Source: Chitinophaga agrisoli
GTDB lineage: Bacteria > Bacteroidota > Bacteroidia > Chitinophagales > Chitinophagaceae
DNA: 64,000 nt
Assembly: GCF_008386695.1 (NCBI RefSeq)
Contig: NZ_VUOC01000004.1
Coordinates: 2,172,327 to 2,236,326, forward strand
Direction of reading: 5' to 3'
Below are positions 12,301 to 19,025 of this stretch, in pieces. How positions within the stretch are numbered: position 1 is the first letter of the stretch; every line of letters starts with the position of its first letter. The notes beneath the pieces were generated by a model. It did not search any database. It was not told the origin of the DNA and was given only the letters and a program-made list of their open reading frames with translations. Both the position numbers and the translations under genes were made by a program.

Positions 12301-15243
12301 CCCCCCATCGCCGGTAGCGTCTATGGTAAGACTGTCAAACACAAAATGGTCTGCACGGCGCAGCTTGATCACCGCCCGCTCGTTCGTATCATCGGAGCTG
12401 AAATGGATGGTATTGCCATTACCCATAAAAGTGATGGTATTTACCGCGCTGGCGCCCGGTATGGAGTCCAGGATCAGCTGCTCTTCATAAGGCGTGCGGC
12501 CGGCTACTACATTAAAGATCACAGGACCGGCAATACCGCATTCCAGGGCCGCCTTGGCTTCATTAAAGCTCAGGTAGTTCTTAGGCGTGCCTACAGGCGC
12601 TGTTTTATCAATAGTGTAAGTGTCCGGGGCCAGGGCCTGGTTCACCTCCAGTAATACCGGGGTAGAGTAAGCCGTATTACCGCTACAGGTAACCGCTACG
12701 CGGTAGTAGGAGGTAACATTGGCTACTATGATGGTATCCGCATTGGTCAACGGGTTGCCCAGGTTCGTGAAGGGGCCTGCTATGTTAGCCGATACCTGCC
12801 ACTGGTAGGTTTGCGTTAAACCTACAGAAGCGCCGGTAAGCCCAAAAGGCACACGGATATTCACACATACCGGCGATGCGCCCACCGTGGCGGTACCAGG
12901 CGTGGGCGGCACCGTACAGGGTGGCGGCGTAAACTCATAAGCGCCTATATCCGGCGTGGTGGCGCTGCGCACGGCATTGTTGATATCTATGCCAATGCCT
13001 ACGGGCATACCACGGTTATCTATAGAGGCATTCACGGGGCTGTAATTACCAGTGGCCGGCGAGGTGAACATGGGGTTGGAGATCATGGAGCCGGCATCCT
13101 GACTGCTGGCCGTCTGCCAGTCACCCAGGGTAGCCTGGTCCGCCCCAAAGAAGCCAACAAAGGCATTGGCCACACCCGGCGCAATAAACAGTACGTTCCG
13201 GTCAGATACGATCGTGCTGGACGTATTGCCAAAATACAGGCCATATTTAGGACCAGGGCCGCCGCGGGAAATGTGGATGATGTTATTGATCACATTGATC
13301 CCATCCACCCGGCTGTTGATCAGGTATATACCCCTGGTAACGGAGGAATTGCCGCTGGCGCTGCCATCCATGGCCAGGGTATTATGATAATAGTATACAT
13401 TATCGGAGCTGGTGTTGTAGATACCATAGGCATTACCGTTACCGGTGATATTGTATACCAGGTTATTGCTGACGATGTTCTCCAGAGAGCTCAACGCATC
13501 CACACTGTTAAAGTATATGCCGTAAAAATCGTCTGTACTGGCAGGGTTACCGCCAAACGGATCCGTGATCCGGTTACGGCTAATGCTGTCCTTGGTGTTC
13601 AGGTTCGTGAGATAGATGCCGTAAAAATCCGTTACTTCTGTACGCGCTGGCCGGCTGATGTTATTGCCCGCTATCAGCGTATTAAAGGAGTAACTGATAT
13701 ACATGCCATAGTTGTAGAAATCTTTGATTGTGTTATTAATGATCTTATTGCTGCCATTGGCAAAATTATCATCGCCTACCAGGGTAATGCCATAGTAGCC
13801 GCCGGTGATGGTATTATTGCTGAAGGTATTGCCGTCGCATTTTGCCTCTCCGCTTTCGGTAGCGTCCGTATGGCTGCTGGTAACTACGATACCTGCAAAA
13901 TCCTCTTCATCGGATGTAGTATTTATATTGATCGTACAATTGTTAACGGTGTTGGAGTCTGCATCATTGATCAGCTGCACGCCATAGCCGTACTCAGGAC
14001 CGGCGGCGCCGCTGGCGGTTATCACCAGGTTGTTGAAGCTGATATGATCTGCACCATCCAGTTTAATGGTGGCCCGTTGCCCGCTGGCTACAGACGTGTA
14101 CGCGATCTCTTTGCCATTACCGTTAAAAGTAACGGTATTGGTAGCGGATGCACCGGGTATGGGTTGCATGATCAGCTGCTCGTTATGCACCGGGTTAGCG
14201 CTGATCACGTTAAACACCACCGCCCCGTTAATACCGCATTTAATATAATTATAAGCGTCATTAAAGGAGTTAAAGGTGCCGGTGACAGTGTTGGTAGGGT
14301 TGCCGTTATCAATGGAGAAAGTGCCGGCTACCAGCGTGGGCGATGTTACCTGCACACTCACAGAGGGTACGGATGTTGCGCTGGCTGTACAGGTGAGCAT
14401 ACAGCGGTAATACGAAGTAGCCGTTTGTGTGGCCGTATAATTAGAGGTAGTGGCCCCTGGCACATTCGTCCAGGTAGTATTATTGGGAGAGCTTTGCCAC
14501 TGATACGTTAACCCGGAGGCTACGGTGGCGCCGGTTAAGCTCAGGTTAAAGGATTCGTTCAAGCAAACGCTGCTTACGCTGGTATGCGCGGTACCGCCAT
14601 TGGGCGCGCCTGCACAGGCGGACGCGGGCGTCCAGCTGAAAATAATGTTGGGGCGGGTAGTTTGATTACCGCTTTCCTGTGTGGAGAGATTGTCGCAAAG
14701 GGTGCCACTGTTATCTTCCGCATAGGTGCGGGAGGCATTAAAAGGCAGGTTGGTGGTCCAGGGCACGCTTACGTTGCCGGTCCAGTCATCACCGCCGTTA
14801 CAGACTTCTACAATGATGTTGTCTGTGCCATTCCAGAAAAAGGAGTTAGCAAACGTAAAGGCATTGATACCATTGACCGGGTTATAGTCAACAGGACCAA
14901 ATACCGTAGCGCCGCCGGGTTCCCAGGAATCATCGCCCAGGGTGGTTACCGCGGTGCCTGCGATCTTGAGCGTATACTGTTCGATCACGTCTACGCTGTT
15001 CACAGACGTGACGTTGAACTTTACGCCGCTGATCATACCGGGGCCCATGCCCGCGGCCAGCAGCTCCGAGGCCCGGTACAAAAACTGGGAACGGCTGCCT
15101 TCAAAATAGTCCTGTAAGGGGCAGGGATAGCTATAGCCGCCTCCGTTGCCGACAGTACCAGTGCCTATGCTGATATCCGTTTGTGCCGATAAGCGGGATG
15201 CCAGAAATAGCAGGTAAAACAATGTAAAGATATACTTTCTCAT
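6337..15243 (-). CDS. Giant T9SS type B cargo: three Ig-like/beta-helix modules, IgGFc-binding-like domain, PKD, FN3
   Basis: The frame is open from 15333, but the ATG at 15243 gives a clean signal peptide (MRKYIFTLFYLLFLASRLSAQ) and leaves the upstream DUF4302 gene free, so I use it (2968 aa). After an N-terminal domain come three homologous modules of about 570 aa each, encoded roughly at 14640-12925, 12925-11220 and 11220-9500. Each has an Ig-like segment (TYQWQ, then YRCMVTC-like) and a right-handed beta-helix rich in N-T/I repeats (FNGNGKEI, GVQLINDADSNTV). Then follow an IgGFc-binding-like domain (about 9050-7650), a PKD domain, an Ig-like domain, an FN3 domain and a type B sorting domain (IPNAFSPNGDGLNDEL) at the C-terminus. 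It is likely a very large adhesin or surface filament secreted by T9SS. Confidence 0.9.
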   Translation of the reverse strand: MRKYIFTLFYLLFLASRLSAQTDISIGTGTVGNGGGYSYPCPLQDYFEGSRSQFLYRASELLAAGMGPGMISGVKFNVTSVNSVDVIEQYTLKIAGTAVTTLGDDSWEPGGATVFGPVDYNPVNGINAFTFANSFFWNGTDNIIVEVCNGGDDWTGNVSVPWTTNLPFNASRTYAEDNSGTLCDNLSTQESGNQTTRPNIIFSWTPASACAGAPNGGTAHTSVSSVCLNESFNLSLTGATVASGLTYQWQSSPNNTTWTNVPGATTSNYTATQTATSYYRCMLTCTASATSVPSVSVQVTSPTLVAGTFSIDNGNPTNTVTGTFNSFNDAYNYIKCGINGAVVFNVISANPVHNEQLIMQPIPGASATNTVTFNGNGKEIAYTSVASGQRATIKLDGADHISFNNLVITASGAAGPEYGYGVQLINDADSNTVNNCTININTTSDEEDFAGIVVTSSHTDATESGEAKCDGNTFSNNTITGGYYGITLVGDDNFANGSNKIINNTIKDFYNYGMYISYSFNTLIAGNNISRPARTEVTDFYGIYLTNLNTKDSISRNRITDPFGGNPASTDDFYGIYFNSVDALSSLENIVSNNLVYNITGNGNAYGIYNTSSDNVYYYHNTLAMDGSASGNSSVTRGIYLINSRVDGINVINNIIHISRGGPGPKYGLYFGNTSSTIVSDRNVLFIAPGVANAFVGFFGADQATLGDWQTASSQDAGSMISNPMFTSPATGNYSPVNASIDNRGMPVGIGIDINNAVRSATTPDIGAYEFTPPPCTVPPTPGTATVGASPVCVNIRVPFGLTGASVGLTQTYQWQVSANIAGPFTNLGNPLTNADTIIVANVTSYYRVAVTCSGNTAYSTPVLLEVNQALAPDTYTIDKTAPVGTPKNYLSFNEAKAALECGIAGPVIFNVVAGRTPYEEQLILDSIPGASAVNTITFMGNGNTIHFSSDDTNERAVIKLRRADHFVFDSLTIDATGDGGYGNGVQLINNADSNIVRKCNIITDVTDDVSYYCGIVINAEDDAANSAGATLCDANTFERNTITGGYYGVSLVGDEDVPLLNNRFVNNAVKEYYSAGFYIRYTTNTLIEGNAISRPTRDNSNYTVSAIYIYDPSTKLTITRNRIFNPFGGNLTSTSDFNGIYLQYADGGEGAETMVANNVIYNINGRGTLSGIYHYTSNNIFYYHNTISLDDAANTSTAGARGFNETGDIAGVRFFNNIITITRAGNSTRYGMYLNSSNSDFTSDYNDIYVKGTGGQDNVGYAATSNRTTLADWQAVTSQDAHSISMDPVYADAPNGNLAPVISPLDNTGTPLGITIDVDGKSRSTTTPDIGAFEIAIPPCVAPPNAGAATALPADNVCMGAIISLSLNGNTTGGGQTYRWQVGRTATGPWRYLTEDRFVKEYKTELTIENYFRCLVMCGGDTAYSAVAHVNMNAPLPSGFYTINPGAPAGTPRNYNSFTDAVNALECGIAGWVTFNVSPGTYTEQVRMHRIYGASDTSRVTFQGLNHNTSGVILTFTGTNAANYVLQLDSASYITYKELTIKSNGAYARAVNLASTSSYDSLLNCAIIAPAVTSSTTNVVGVYGNPLKGTGNVIRGNTVTNGSTGIYMYGSSGDDLVPNLTIDSNTVVGAYQYNIYTYYTNRLKIRKNTIKITPPRASTSYGIYSNSSDTAYVTADNIVNIQGATSTVYGIYQASSDATAALPATIAGNKIHALTGVTGSVYGLYTTSTSFTDVVNNVISINTTGNTAYGIYATGDRNNNFYNNSVLNSSASTAATNITAYFAPTANTKLRNNIFAHNGGKYPLAVDNIEDLNSDYNTLYTTGTVLVHEEGFPDIDRPTLQQWRDEADLDQSSIVYQPAFVNDSTLAPDVANPDVWAIHGRGVQVAGNDHDINNQPRPTTLAAGVPDMGAYEFLPTAVPPVLPAIPAAPAPGITQTFMFGTDTVSKITWGPTVPGTVSVRRYSGVVPPNIDATKEFMYFYTDMEPGSTPYSFDIQQFYVDSWQGTFTDEKTIRLGRTTDANNTWKTSDSSKLEDIANIIADTSLSFLDKFTGLKGNMPTPPPVVQAADSSNRGTRFWVGYGHHQFFSGDNSQDMVLYLSAEAAANVTVRINGTSWEKHYSIPANTVISSDLIPKSGLSDARLLAEGFSEKGISIESDVPVVAYAHIYGSASSGATMLLPVGTYGYEYYTLSAKQKYGTDTYSWFYVIADYDNTVVEVTPSQPTLAGRPANVPFTVTLNKGEVYQVLGALIQGTEGYDLSGSRVKSIPNGAGKCYPVAVFSGSSRTQFGCGGLEGGGDNLIQQNFPSQAWGRNYLTAPTSVDSDPAVFMTNIFRVLVKDPATVVKRNGVQLTGIINNRYYEFQSNTGDYIQADLPVMVAQYMSSSSACDNMDGLGDPEMIYLSPIEQGINKVGLYRNTQENIEVNYLTLIIPTAGVPSLLIDGTNNFDHVYPHPNLPGYTVVVKRWDADTAQAIVTSDSAFTAITYGLGSVESYGYNAGTLVKNLNTQPSFSNIYGNGSASDYTCAKTPFRFSMLISVKPTTLKWELSKVSYLDPNADVLQTNPVPEDSVEVNGRKYFRFVINSNYVFSQPGMYYVPIVMTHPDIESCNNSLETVLPIKVIGAPVVDFTVAYSGCVSDTAQFHGTATTANGVGISSWKWNFGESDVDTAIVKDPLKKYGAAGVYNVKLSIIAEEGCIGDTTLPVTVNAAPDVVLADDSLTVCAGDNATFNVQSPEADITYNWYTAPVGGTLAGSGASLTIPNITATASYYVEAVKDGCAGANRTRGVVTVFPQLVTPMVTVDTIGVNMVRFKWSAVANATGYEVSIDNGVNWSKPSSGERGLTHTVTGLQPAQTVTLIVKAKGCEDKLSAPVSAKTLPDGIFIPNAFSPNGDGLNDELRVYGYIIKDIHFMIFNQWGEKVFETNTQNRGWDGQYKGRMQPSGVYIYVCKLQLTDGSVVEKKGAVNLIR

Positions 15244-15295
15244 AAGGGTCGTTTTTCTACAGATAGTGGTAGGAGAATGTGTTACTGTTTTATTG

Positions 15296-16606
15296 TTATT
15301 GAGGAAGGAACCAGTTGATCCAGGACTTACCATCCTTTGCGCTCACCATGTCAAAACTCGTTGGGCTTATCTGTACCAGGTAATAGCCCGCGGGTTCTTC
15401 CATCTGCGTAAGCGTTTGCTGCAAAGGCGTTATGTCCGGCGGCAAGGCGCCCAGCACGCCCAGGAAGGAGAAATTGATCTTCCCGTCGTTGCTGAATATG
15501 GGCGGGTTATAGGCCAGGCCGTAGCTTAATGTGGATTGTTCATCGCCGCTTTGGGTCACAAACCCCAGCAGGTCATAAGAAGTGCCATTGCTGGTACCGT
15601 ATGCAGGCCAGAAGCCCATAAAGGCATAATCCGGCAGCGTGGTAATATGAAAAGCGTCATCCACCCCGTTTACATGGAAACCATAAGGCCCCACCCAGTA
15701 ATCGCCGCCGGCCACTGCCTGCCACCATCTTTTGCCGGCGGTGGAGTCTGGCGCCAGCGGTCTGGCAAAACCGGTAATAGTCCCATTGGCCCCGTTGGCG
15801 GCAAATTTCATGGTCTGCAGCGCGCCATCCCAGGTAATATTATCCAGGTTGGTAATGGTCTGGCTGCCATCTGTAAAGGCGGGATATATTGCAACGCCGG
15901 CAGGCGTATAATAAAAGCCGGTCTCAAACTCCTGTTTATGCCCCTGCGCATCTAACCAGGTAAATTTGATCACATGCCCAAACAGGTTTACAGTGATCTC
16001 ATACTGGCGGCCGCCCAGGGTGATGCGTTTAAAATAGGTCAGGAACTCCCGCTGTTTTTCAAATACCCGGTTGCGCTGCAGGCTCATATAAGCCTGTTGT
16101 TCCTGCTGTGTAGCTTTTATCAGTATAGCCTTGCTGCCGTGAAAACGGCCGGTAAGCAGGATATTATCCCCGCTGATACTATCCAGCGAGAACTCAAAAT
16201 CGGAATATAACCCCTGCCCATACACGCCGCCGTTCACACCCGCATCGGGGTCGCTGAGCACATGCAGGTAAGAGTAGGTATCAAACAGCAGGCTGGGTTG
16301 CTGCAACGCCTTTAGCCGGTAACTGCTTTCTTTAAATGTAGCGGAGGAGGAGGCGTCAAAATCAGAGAACATGGCCACCCGGTTGGAATCGTTGAACCGC
16401 AGATAAAAAGAGAACACCCCTTTAGGTACCCCGGAAGGGAATACCAGCGCTTTCCAGCCATAAGGCGCGCTCGTCAGCGCCTGCTGGTAATTGCGCAGGG
16501 TCTCATTGATCCGCTCATCCGGCGACTTGTCAAAAAGGGGGTCATCTTCCTTTTTGCAGGCGGCAAAACTGAGCAGCAATAAAAGATATAAGCAATGTTT
16601 TTGCAT
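15296..16606 (-). CDS. DUF4302 lipoprotein
   Basis: This 436-aa protein begins with a lipoprotein signal (LLLSFAAC, Cys17) followed by acidic residues (KKEDD). The body matches the DUF4302 family, with the typical early segment DKSPDERINETLRNYQQAL and a beta-rich remainder. Its biochemical role is unknown. Members usually sit with a SusC/SusD pair and a zinc metallohydrolase lipoprotein, as here, so it is probably a surface-exposed accessory of the uptake complex. It starts 24 bases after the metallohydrolase gene and is the last gene of that operon; the giant T9SS gene begins only 52 bases after its stop and may be read through into. Confidence 0.85.
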   Translation of the reverse strand: MQKHCLYLLLLLSFAACKKEDDPLFDKSPDERINETLRNYQQALTSAPYGWKALVFPSGVPKGVFSFYLRFNDSNRVAMFSDFDASSSATFKESSYRLKALQQPSLLFDTYSYLHVLSDPDAGVNGGVYGQGLYSDFEFSLDSISGDNILLTGRFHGSKAILIKATQQEQQAYMSLQRNRVFEKQREFLTYFKRITLGGRQYEITVNLFGHVIKFTWLDAQGHKQEFETGFYYTPAGVAIYPAFTDGSQTITNLDNITWDGALQTMKFAANGANGTITGFARPLAPDSTAGKRWWQAVAGGDYWVGPYGFHVNGVDDAFHITTLPDYAFMGFWPAYGTSNGTSYDLLGFVTQSGDEQSTLSYGLAYNPPIFSNDGKINFSFLGVLGALPPDITPLQQTLTQMEEPAGYYLVQISPTSFDMVSAKDGKSWINWFLPQ

Positions 16607-16630
16607 AAGATTTTGTTTGGTTGGGAACCG

Positions 16631-17539
16631 TTAATACAACAGTTGTTCAATAGTGTGCCTGGTGGCAGCTTGCAGGTGATAGAAATCTATTTTCCATACG
16701 GTCTTAAAATAGTCTACTACCATGGCCTCTTTTTTACGCAGGCGCGCCCGTGCATCGGCCTGACTTACCCCATTGATACTGCCCTCCGGAGGTATGCTGT
16801 TCACAATGGCGTCAAATCCGCCCTTGCCTTCTACCAGCATCATGGAGATCATTTCCACAAAATCATCGTCATAGCCTGACATGGCATAGGCCGTTACAAA
16901 ACCATCCTGGTGCGCGGCGTAGTCAGAGATATTATTCCAGTTACCGGTATAATAGCCCGTGGTGATCTGCTTAAACTCCTGCGGATACATCACCGTCTGG
17001 TGCAGGATATGCCCAAACTCATGCTCTATCACATGAAACATCTGTTTCACCGTAACGGAGTCTGAGGGCTGATAACCAGGCATGCCCTTAGTGCGGAAAT
17101 CATTCAGCAGGTACAGCACCACTTTACGCCCGCCTTCTGCAGTGCCCAGGGTAATAGTGCCGTTTTCATTCCAGCTGGCGCTGCCGGAGAGGATGAAAAA
17201 TTTGGGACTGTATTTCTTAAAGAAAGTCAGCCCCGCTTCTGCGATATAATTATTGATCCATACCTTTTTAATGGCGTCCATCACCGGTATCACTTTTTCT
17301 TCTTTTACCGGCACCAGCGTTTTGTTCAGTTCAAATTCAAACTGGTCCCATTTATATTTTACTGCAATGTTGTACGGCGCGGTAAGCGTATCATACAGCC
17401 ATTTATCCAGCGGCCCCTGTACCCAGGAATCGCCGCCCAGGCCGGGAATGTCCTCTATGGGCCCCAGGTCATCTTCCTTGGAGCAGGAAGTAAACCAGGC
17501 GGCAGCAAACAGGAGCAGCAGGAGTTGTATATGTTTCAT
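16631..17539 (-). CDS. Substrate import-associated zinc metallohydrolase lipoprotein
   Basis: This 302-aa protein has a lipobox at the N-terminus (WFTSC, Cys19, then SKEDD), so it should be membrane-anchored outside the cytoplasm. A zinc-binding HExxH motif lies at about residues 173-177 (VIEHEFGHILHQ); the His after it (HILHQ) is a candidate further contact, but I cannot assign the third ligand. The overall pattern fits the TIGR04549-type family, lipoproteins encoded beside SusC/SusD pairs. The gene starts 24 bases after susD and continues the same operon. I infer a peptidase or other metal-dependent hydrolase acting on the imported substrate at the cell surface or in the periplasm. The substrate is not deducible from sequence. 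Confidence 0.85.
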   Translation of the reverse strand: MKHIQLLLLLFAAAWFTSCSKEDDLGPIEDIPGLGGDSWVQGPLDKWLYDTLTAPYNIAVKYKWDQFEFELNKTLVPVKEEKVIPVMDAIKKVWINNYIAEAGLTFFKKYSPKFFILSGSASWNENGTITLGTAEGGRKVVLYLLNDFRTKGMPGYQPSDSVTVKQMFHVIEHEFGHILHQTVMYPQEFKQITTGYYTGNWNNISDYAAHQDGFVTAYAMSGYDDDFVEMISMMLVEGKGGFDAIVNSIPPEGSINGVSQADARARLRKKEAMVVDYFKTVWKIDFYHLQAATRHTIEQLLY

Positions 17540-17563
17540 GTTGCGTATTTTTTAATTTGTGTA

Positions 17564-19015
17564 TTACCGTGGGTTCAGTTCAATACCGGATGAGATAACA
17601 GACTGCGGCAATTGCAATACCCGGCGCTTATCATCCGGCGTCAGCACGATCGTTTGCCCCGTAACGGTAGTATGGGTCACCGGCAGCTTGTAGCGTTGCA
17701 GATCAAACCAGCGCATACCTTCCTGTATGAACTCTGCCCGCTTACAATCCAGTATGGTCTGTATCAGGGCTCCCTTCACATCATCAATGCCGTAATAGCT
17801 GCGGATCTTAGCAGTAGTAAGCGTATGCTGGGAGGCTGCGTAGTTGTTGATACGTTTGCTGGCAAACAGGTTCAGGTCCTGCAGCACAGCGCTGGTATTG
17901 CCCAGGTAAACATTGGCTTCTGCACGGTTAAACAATACCTCTTCTGTGGTGAACAGCGGCGTCATTACATAGGGATCGCCTATCTCTGCATTTACAGAGG
18001 CCTTTACAAAGTATTCCGTGAGCTTGGGTACAAAATAATCCTGGTTGCCATAGTAGTACACGGGGTATACCCAGCGCCCGCCGGTAACGTTAAAGGTGAG
18101 TATGTTTATCTCGTGCGCATAATCCAGCCCGTACCGGTATCTGCCCAGGTAGCGGCCATAGATGGAAGCCGTTTCTGACAACAGCAGGTTAGCGTTTTCC
18201 GAAGCGCGGGAGTATACATCCCACAGCTGCGCCGGCGACATACGCGCGTACGTCGTATTCCAGGGCCGCATATTGGTGGCGATATCATTATTGGGAAATA
18301 CCAGGTTGGCGTATTGCAGCACCCTGGTATAATCCTTTTTAAACAGGTAATAACGGGTAGCAAAAGCGTAAGCGGCGGCCCGGTTAAAGTGATAACGTGG
18401 AACTGCATAAGCATCATCGCTGATCAGTGGCAAGCCTTCCAGCAAATCTTTCTCGATCATCTCATATACATAGGCCACCGTCTTACGCTCATATTTTTTG
18501 AATACCACGGTCTCCGGTTCCGTTACATACGGTATACCCGGATCGCTGGCGGCAGTAGCGGCGTCATAGAATTTGGAGAAAAAGCTGACCAGCATAAAAT
18601 GGGCATAGGCCCTTGCTACCAATGCTTCTCCCCGCTGCCTGCTGTAAGCGGCTGTATTACCGGCCTTATCACAGGCCTGCAGCGCCTGGTTGGCGGCGGC
18701 AATGGCCTTATAACAGGCATGCCAGTACGCCTCCGGAGAATCCTCCTTATCGTTCTGTACATCATTGAAAAAGAACGGGTCCTGGTTTACCCGCTCTATT
18801 GCGCCGGTCCCCTTGTCGGCTACATTATCTGACATCGCCTCACAGAAGGTGATGTAACTGGATTTTGGATAGGCAGTGCCCAGCAGCCGCGATACCTTCT
18901 CAGGTGTGCTAAGATCTGTCCAGGTGCTGTCCGGTACCTGCTCCAGGTATTTCCTGCAACCGGTAAAGACCAGCATACCCAAAACCACAGATAAGATCAT
19001 ACGGTGTTTCATCAT
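17564..19015 (-). CDS. SusD/RagB family nutrient-binding lipoprotein
   Basis: This 483-aa protein has a lipobox (LVFTGC, Cys20; Met1 and Met2 are adjacent and both possible). It shows the SusD/RagB pattern: an N-terminal helical TPR-like part (YWHACYKAIAAANQALQAC, ARAYAHFMLVSFFSKFYDAA) and the late conserved segment where the family reads DCKRAEFIQEGMRWFDLQRY. SusD proteins form the lid of SusC transporters at the outer membrane and bind the nutrient. It lies 10 bases after its SusC partner. The C-terminus (VISSGIELNPR) is typical of the family. Because no glycoside hydrolase accompanies the pair, the ligand may be a peptide or another non-glycan compound; that is inference. Confidence 0.92.
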   Translation of the reverse strand: MMKHRMILSVVLGMLVFTGCRKYLEQVPDSTWTDLSTPEKVSRLLGTAYPKSSYITFCEAMSDNVADKGTGAIERVNQDPFFFNDVQNDKEDSPEAYWHACYKAIAAANQALQACDKAGNTAAYSRQRGEALVARAYAHFMLVSFFSKFYDAATAASDPGIPYVTEPETVVFKKYERKTVAYVYEMIEKDLLEGLPLISDDAYAVPRYHFNRAAAYAFATRYYLFKKDYTRVLQYANLVFPNNDIATNMRPWNTTYARMSPAQLWDVYSRASENANLLLSETASIYGRYLGRYRYGLDYAHEINILTFNVTGGRWVYPVYYYGNQDYFVPKLTEYFVKASVNAEIGDPYVMTPLFTTEEVLFNRAEANVYLGNTSAVLQDLNLFASKRINNYAASQHTLTTAKIRSYYGIDDVKGALIQTILDCKRAEFIQEGMRWFDLQRYKLPVTHTTVTGQTIVLTPDDKRRVLQLPQSVISSGIELNPR

Positions 19016-19025
19016 ACTGTCCTTT

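Noticed and set aside
13273-14511. A 412-codon plus-strand frame
   Set aside because: It is an antisense shadow of the first beta-helix module of the same giant gene; it has no family pattern.
6337-15243. CRISPR array suggested by many short repeats
   Set aside because: The repetition is protein-coding (beta-helix and Ig modules) with long diverged units and no constant repeat-spacer spacing.
15244-15333. N-terminal extension of the giant T9SS protein
   Set aside because: The extra 30 residues precede a perfect signal peptide and would overlap the DUF4302 gene end.
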